The notes under the pieces were generated by a model. The model saw only the letters and a program-made list of their open reading frames with translations, searched no databases and was not told the DNA's origin. Of a stretch of 7,379 bases of DNA, positions 4,237 through 7,379 are shown in pieces. The first letter of the stretch is position 1; the number at the start of each line of letters is the position of its first letter. The translations under genes and the position numbers were made by a program. This stretch comes from Erythrobacter sp. UBA3075 (GTDB lineage: Bacteria; Pseudomonadota; Alphaproteobacteria; Sphingomonadales; Sphingomonadaceae), in NCBI GenBank assembly GCA_002367375.1, contig DFBR01000022.1, positions 1 through 7,379 on the forward strand. Reading direction: 5' to 3'.

Positions 4237-5685
4237 ATGAAACCACGTACTTTGTATGAAAAAATCTGGGACGACCATGTTGTTGAACGGCGAGAGGATG
4301 GCACCTGCCTGATCTTCATCGACCGGCATCTGGTCCACGAAGTCACCAGCCCGCAGGCCTTCGAAGCGCTGCGCATCGCCGGACGCAAGGTCCGCCGGCC
4401 CGATCTGACGCTGGCGGTGCCGGATCACAATCTGCCCACGACGGCGCGGCTCGATGATGCAGGCCAGCATGTTCCCATCGCCGATCCGCAGAGCGCGCAG
4501 CAGCTTGCTGCGCTAGAGCAGAATGTCGCGGAATTCGGCATTCGCTACTTCAACGCGACTGCCGCTGAGCAAGGCATTGTCCACGTTGTCGGACCCGAAC
4601 AGGGATTTTCACTGCCCGGATCGACCATCGTATGCGGCGATAGCCACACGGCCAGCCATGGCGGCATTGGCGCGCTCGCCTTTGGCATCGGCACGAGCGA
4701 GGTCGAGCATGTGCTCGCCACGCAGACGCTGTTGCTAACCCCGTCCAAGTCGATGGAAGTGCGGGTCAAAGGAGCACTCGGCCCCGGCGTCACGCCAAAG
4801 GATCTGGTCATGCACATTATCGGCGTGATCGGTACGGCGGGCGGCACAGGCCATGTCATTGAATATCGCGGCAAGGTGTTCGAGGAAATGAGCGTCGAGG
4901 GCCGCCTCACCGTTTCCAACATGAGCATCGAGGCGGGCGCACGCGCTGGCCTGATTGCACCCGATGAGACGACTTTCGCCTATCTCAAGGGCCGCCCGCT
5001 CGCTCCGCAAGGCGCAGAGTGGGATGCCGCAGTCGCTTATTGGAAGACCCTGCATACTGATGAAGGTGCGCAGTTTGCGAAATCGGTAGTGATCGACGCC
5101 GCCGATATCGCGCCATCGGTGACATGGGGCACCAGCCCGGAGGACGTTGCACCGATCACCGGCAGCGTGCCTTCGCCCGAAAGCTTTGCCGACGCGTCCA
5201 AGCAGCAGGCCGCCGCCAAGAGCCTCGAGTATATGGGCCTTACCCCCGGAACGCCGTTACAGGATATTGCAGTGGAGAACATCTTCATCGGCAGCTGCAC
5301 CAACAGCCGCATCGAAGATTTGCGCGCTGCGGCCGATGTGCTGCGCGGACGGCAGATCGCCGACAATATCCGCTGGGCCATCGTTGTGCCCGGATCGGGT
5401 CTGGTGAAATTGCAGGCCGAGGCGGAAGGACTGGACAAGATCTTTACCGATGCAGGCATGGAATGGCGCGAACCGGGCTGTTCGGCCTGCCTCGGCATGA
5501 ACCCGGACAAGGTTCCCGCAGGCGAGCGCTGCGCCTCCACCAGCAATCGCAATTTCGTCGGGCGACAGGGTCCGGGCGCACGCACCCACCTCGTCAGCCC
5601 TGCCATGGCCGCCGCTGCTGCGGTGACCGGGCGGCTGACCGATGTGCGCGAATTGCAGAAATCATCATCACAAGCGCTTGCCTAG
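4237..5685 (+). CDS. leuC: 3-isopropylmalate dehydratase large subunit
   Basis: LeuC with LeuD converts 2-isopropylmalate to 3-isopropylmalate in leucine biosynthesis, using a 4Fe-4S cluster. From ATG 4237 the protein has 482 residues and begins [16 protein letters not shown], the usual LeuC opening; an upstream in-frame TTG at 4201 would add 12 unlikely residues. Cluster cysteines are C354 in GSCTNSR, and C415 and C418 in [44 protein letters not shown] and [20 protein letters not shown] are further aconitase-family landmarks. The gene appears intact and full length. There is no clear Shine-Dalgarno. It is followed by a TM micro-gene and leuD, and is divergent from the thioesterase. Confidence 0.97.
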   Translation: MKPRTLYEKIWDDHVVERREDGTCLIFIDRHLVHEVTSPQAFEALRIAGRKVRRPDLTLAVPDHNLPTTARLDDAGQHVPIADPQSAQQLAALEQNVAEFGIRYFNATAAEQGIVHVVGPEQGFSLPGSTIVCGDSHTASHGGIGALAFGIGTSEVEHVLATQTLLLTPSKSMEVRVKGALGPGVTPKDLVMHIIGVIGTAGGTGHVIEYRGKVFEEMSVEGRLTVSNMSIEAGARAGLIAPDETTFAYLKGRPLAPQGAEWDAAVAYWKTLHTDEGAQFAKSVVIDAADIAPSVTWGTSPEDVAPITGSVPSPESFADASKQQAAAKSLEYMGLTPGTPLQDIAVENIFIGSCTNSRIEDLRAAADVLRGRQIADNIRWAIVVPGSGLVKLQAEAEGLDKIFTDAGMEWREPGCSACLGMNPDKVPAGERCASTSNRNFVGRQGPGARTHLVSPAMAAAAAVTGRLTDVRELQKSSSQALA

Positions 5686-5712
5686 GCGCATCGCAGGCCC
5701 CAAATTGACATT

Positions 5713-5871
5713 ATGACAAAGAAGATCCCCGGAAAGGCCGCGATTGCGGCAGGTGCCATCGGCTCGGCAGCGGTTGCCGCCGCCTTGCTGTACGTCAACA
5801 AGCGCAAGAAGAAGAACGAGCCGACCCAGCCCGGTCCGATTCCCAGCGGTGAGAAGCCGGAGACTGACTAA
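5713..5871 (+). CDS. 52-residue single-TM micro-protein between leuC and leuD
   Basis: ATG 5713 opens a 53-codon frame that ends in TAA 5869-5871, sharing one base with the leuD start (TAATG). The product has a basic N-terminus (MTKKIPGK), an Ala/Gly-rich hydrophobic segment (about 9-28, [18 protein letters not shown]), a basic cluster KRKKK (30-34), and a Pro-rich polar tail ([18 protein letters not shown]). This fits a small inner-membrane protein with a cytoplasmic tail. It starts 27 bp after leuC with a weak ribosome binding site. The stop/start overlap with leuD, the clean TM-plus-basic pattern and the absence of another gene in this gap argue that it is real. It has no similarity to isopropylmalate isomerase, although such a gene could easily be given that name by position. 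The function is unknown. Confidence 0.72.
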   Translation: MTKKIPGKAAIAAGAIGSAAVAAALLYVNKRKKKNEPTQPGPIPSGEKPETD

Positions 5872-6485
5872 TGGATGCGCTGCGGCATGTTGAAGGGCGC
5901 GCTATTCCGTTCGGGCGCAAGAATGCTGATACCGACCTGATTATCCCCGCGCGCTGGCTCAAGACGATCAGCCGTGAAGGACTTGGCGAAGGCGCTTTCG
6001 AAGCGCTGCGTGCCGATGATCCCGACAATATCTTCGACCAGCCGGAATATGCTGGCGCGCCGATCCTGATCGCAGGCGACAATTTCGGTTGCGGATCGAG
6101 CCGCGAACACGCCGCCTGGGCTTTGCTCGACATGGGTATTCGCGCGGTGATCGCGCCCAGCTTTTCCGACATATTTGCGGGCAACGCGTTCAAAAACGGC
6201 ATTCTTACCGTGGCGCTGCCGCAAGAGACTATCGACCGGTTGCTGGAAGTCGCCGCGACCGATCCGATCAGCATCGACCTTCAAGCACAGAGCGTGACCA
6301 CGCCGTTTCAGGACCGCTTTACGTTCGAAATTGACGCATTTCGAAAAGATTGCCTGTTGCAAGGGCTGGACGAAGTGGGCCTGACGCTGGCACGCGATGC
6401 GGCGATTACCGATTACGAGACGCGAGTTGCGTCAGACCGGGCGTGGATGACGCGCGGCACAGGGATTGCGGCGTCAGCCGAATAA
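5871..6485 (+). CDS. leuD: 3-isopropylmalate dehydratase small subunit
   Basis: LeuD is the swivelling domain that pairs with LeuC in the cytoplasm. The 204-residue length is normal. Family landmarks are the substrate-binding [14 protein letters not shown] (18-31), [17 protein letters not shown] with C74 and S76-S77-R78-E79-H80, and the stretch [16 protein letters not shown]. The start at ATG 5871 overlaps the stop of the preceding micro-gene, so leuC, micro-gene and leuD are translated as a unit. The TAA at 6483-6485 leaves 28 bp to the ATPase inhibitor gene, with no terminator in between. Confidence 0.96.
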   Translation: MDALRHVEGRAIPFGRKNADTDLIIPARWLKTISREGLGEGAFEALRADDPDNIFDQPEYAGAPILIAGDNFGCGSSREHAAWALLDMGIRAVIAPSFSDIFAGNAFKNGILTVALPQETIDRLLEVAATDPISIDLQAQSVTTPFQDRFTFEIDAFRKDCLLQGLDEVGLTLARDAAITDYETRVASDRAWMTRGTGIAASAE

Positions 6486-6513
6486 CAGATCACAGGACAA
6501 GGACTGAAGCATC

Positions 6514-6837
6514 ATGACCGATTTCAAGGACCGCGAACGCGGTGAAGAAGCCAAATTTGCGATGGATGAGGAGTCCGCCTTCCGCGTCGCCGCACGCCGC
6601 AACCGCCTGCTTGGCGAATGGGCTGCCGAACTGATGAGCCTTACGCCCGAAGAAGCTGAAGCCTACAAAAAAGCGGTCGTGCAGGCCGATTTTGAAGAAG
6701 CGGGTGATGAAGACGTGATCCGCAAACTGCTGGGTGATTTGACTCAGGCCGGATGCGATGTCGACGAAGCGACCGTGCGCGCGCAGCTCGAAGAAAAATC
6801 GGTTCAAGCGAAGCGCCAGCTGATGAGCGAGTCCTGA
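6514..6837 (+). CDS. F1Fo-ATPase inhibitor zeta subunit (DUF1476)
   Basis: The 107-residue protein matches the DUF1476 family, whose Paracoccus denitrificans member was shown to bind and inhibit the F1-ATPase. Landmarks are the start MTDFKDRERGEEAKFAMDEE, then ARRNRLLGEWAAELM (31-45), VVQADFEEAGDEDVIRKL (55-72) and a C-terminal helix with VRAQLEEKS. It is all-helical, without a signal or TM segment. The N-terminal 20 residues, which carry the inhibitory part in Paracoccus, are conserved here. The start is supported by AAGGA at 6499-6503. It precedes bolA and grxD, an order I recall from many alphaproteobacteria. Confidence 0.92.
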   Translation: MTDFKDRERGEEAKFAMDEESAFRVAARRNRLLGEWAAELMSLTPEEAEAYKKAVVQADFEEAGDEDVIRKLLGDLTQAGCDVDEATVRAQLEEKSVQAKRQLMSES

Positions 6838-6861
6838 TCCGATGCCCCAGGAGCTTATCTG

Positions 6862-7095
6862 ATGCCAATGCCCGCAGAGCAGATTGAGGCGCTGATCAAG
6901 GAGGCCATTCCCGATGCGAGCGTCGAGATGGAGGCGCTTGTCGATGATAATGATCACTGGCTCGCCCGCGTGACCTCTGCCGAATTTGCCGGGAAGAACC
7001 GCGTGCAGCAACACAAGATGGTGTTTGCCGCGCTGGGCGACCGGATGGGCGGAGAGCTTCACGCCTTGCAACTCCATACCAGCGCACCCAAGTGA
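6862..7095 (+). CDS. bolA: BolA/IbaG family protein
   Basis: BolA-like proteins bind CGFS glutaredoxins through a shared 2Fe-2S cluster and take part in Fe-S delivery. This one has 77 residues, the short class. ATG 6862 has AGGAG at 6849-6853, 8 nt upstream, which favours it over ATG 6868. The family pattern is clear: D-x-x-HWLARVTSAEF (H32 in the loop that supplies a ligand in the BolA_H type), GKNRVQQHKMVFAALG (H51) and ELHALQLHT with the invariant H67. It lies 24 bp after the zeta gene and 30 bp before grxD, the expected partner gene, which supports the call. Confidence 0.93.
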   Translation: MPMPAEQIEALIKEAIPDASVEMEALVDDNDHWLARVTSAEFAGKNRVQQHKMVFAALGDRMGGELHALQLHTSAPK

Positions 7096-7125
7096 CGTTC
7101 ACACACTAACCCTCGGGTGGGACAC

Positions 7126-7379
7126 ATGACCGAATTGAACGCCGAAAGCAAAAACCGCATTTCCAACATCGTGAGCGACAAGGACGTCGTCCTGTTCATG
7201 AAGGGCACCCCGCTCTTCCCGCAGTGCGGCTTTTCCAGCCGCGCGATTGCCATTCTCGATCATTGCAAGGTCACCTTCGACAGCGTCGACGTGTTGCAGG
7301 ACATGGAAGTGCGCCAGGGCATCAAGGCCTATTCCGACTGGCCGACCATCCCGCAGCTTTATGTGAAGGGCGAATTTGT
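7126..7379 (+). CDS. grxD: Monothiol CGFS glutaredoxin, Grx4 type (3' partial)
   Basis: The first 84 residues are present and the frame runs off the window end. The active site is CGFS with C34, preceded by VVLFMKGTPLFPQ, and WPTIPQLYVKGEF (72-84) contains the cis-proline P76 that binds glutathione. CGFS glutaredoxins hold a bridging 2Fe-2S cluster with glutathione and pass it to target proteins, often as a pair with BolA. The start ATG 7126 is preceded by a GGGTGGG stretch (7115-7121) as a possible ribosome binding site. There are about 20-25 residues missing at the C-terminus, judged by usual family length. Confidence 0.95.
   Translation, partial: MTELNAESKNRISNIVSDKDVVLFMKGTPLFPQCGFSSRAIAILDHCKVTFDSVDVLQDMEVRQGIKAYSDWPTIPQLYVKGEF

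Noticed and set aside
5037..5708. Open frames on both strands within leuC (5037-5606 minus, 5124-5708 plus)
   Set aside because: LeuC is intact and carries all cluster residues through this region; the other frames have no recognisable pattern.
6490..7077. Minus-strand open frame of 195 codons opposite the zeta inhibitor and bolA
   Set aside because: Both plus-strand genes match known families along their full length and have Shine-Dalgarno sites.
7104..7117. ACCC-TC-GGGT as a terminator hairpin between bolA and grxD
   Set aside because: A 2-nt loop is too tight, no T-run follows, and the two genes are expected to be co-transcribed.

Overview
The window looks like chromosomal DNA of a carotenoid-making alphaproteobacterium, most likely Sphingomonadales (Erythrobacter/Altererythrobacter-like). 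The reasons are the moderately high GC content, a CrtZ-type carotenoid hydroxylase, a zeta-type F1-ATPase inhibitor followed by bolA and a CGFS glutaredoxin, and the general style of the proteins. The genus is an inference. Nearly all of the window is coding, with no IS element, tRNA, rRNA or CRISPR array.

Layout. (1) Bases 1-1951, plus strand: the 3' end of a probable pspC (phage-shock/envelope-stress membrane protein), then six small one-TM membrane proteins in tandem. They are joined by stop/start overlaps (TAATG, TGATG, TGATG, ATGA) and, before the last one, by a possible 8-codon relay ORF. Five of the six, and the PspC tail itself, end in the same ungapped module: (L/V)E, then 13 residues on, IE-x-LR. 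The sixth stops where that tail would begin. (2) 1976-2739, plus strand: sufE (Fe-S sulfur transfer) and a YbaN/DUF454 inner-membrane protein. (3) 4137-2740, minus strand: a three-gene unit of hotdog thioesterase, crtZ, and a small unrecognised beta-rich protein, abutting the DUF454 gene stop to stop. (4) 4138-4236: a 99-bp divergent control region with a perfect 8-bp inverted repeat at its exact centre. (5) 4237-6485, plus strand: leuC, a 52-residue TM micro-protein, then leuD (isopropylmalate isomerase). (6) 6514-7379, plus strand: the ATPase zeta inhibitor, bolA and the start of grxD.

How it may fit together. The first block is probably an expanded envelope-stress (Psp) operon in which several bitopic coiled-coil proteins with a PspC-like tail are made together. 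SufE, BolA and Grx4-type glutaredoxin belong to Fe-S cluster assembly and delivery, and LeuCD is a 4Fe-4S enzyme. The crtZ unit makes xanthophylls. The strongest candidate for something undescribed is the six-gene PspC-tail family array. Next come the mirrored divergent promoter between the thioesterase and leuC, and the micro-membrane gene inside leuCD.
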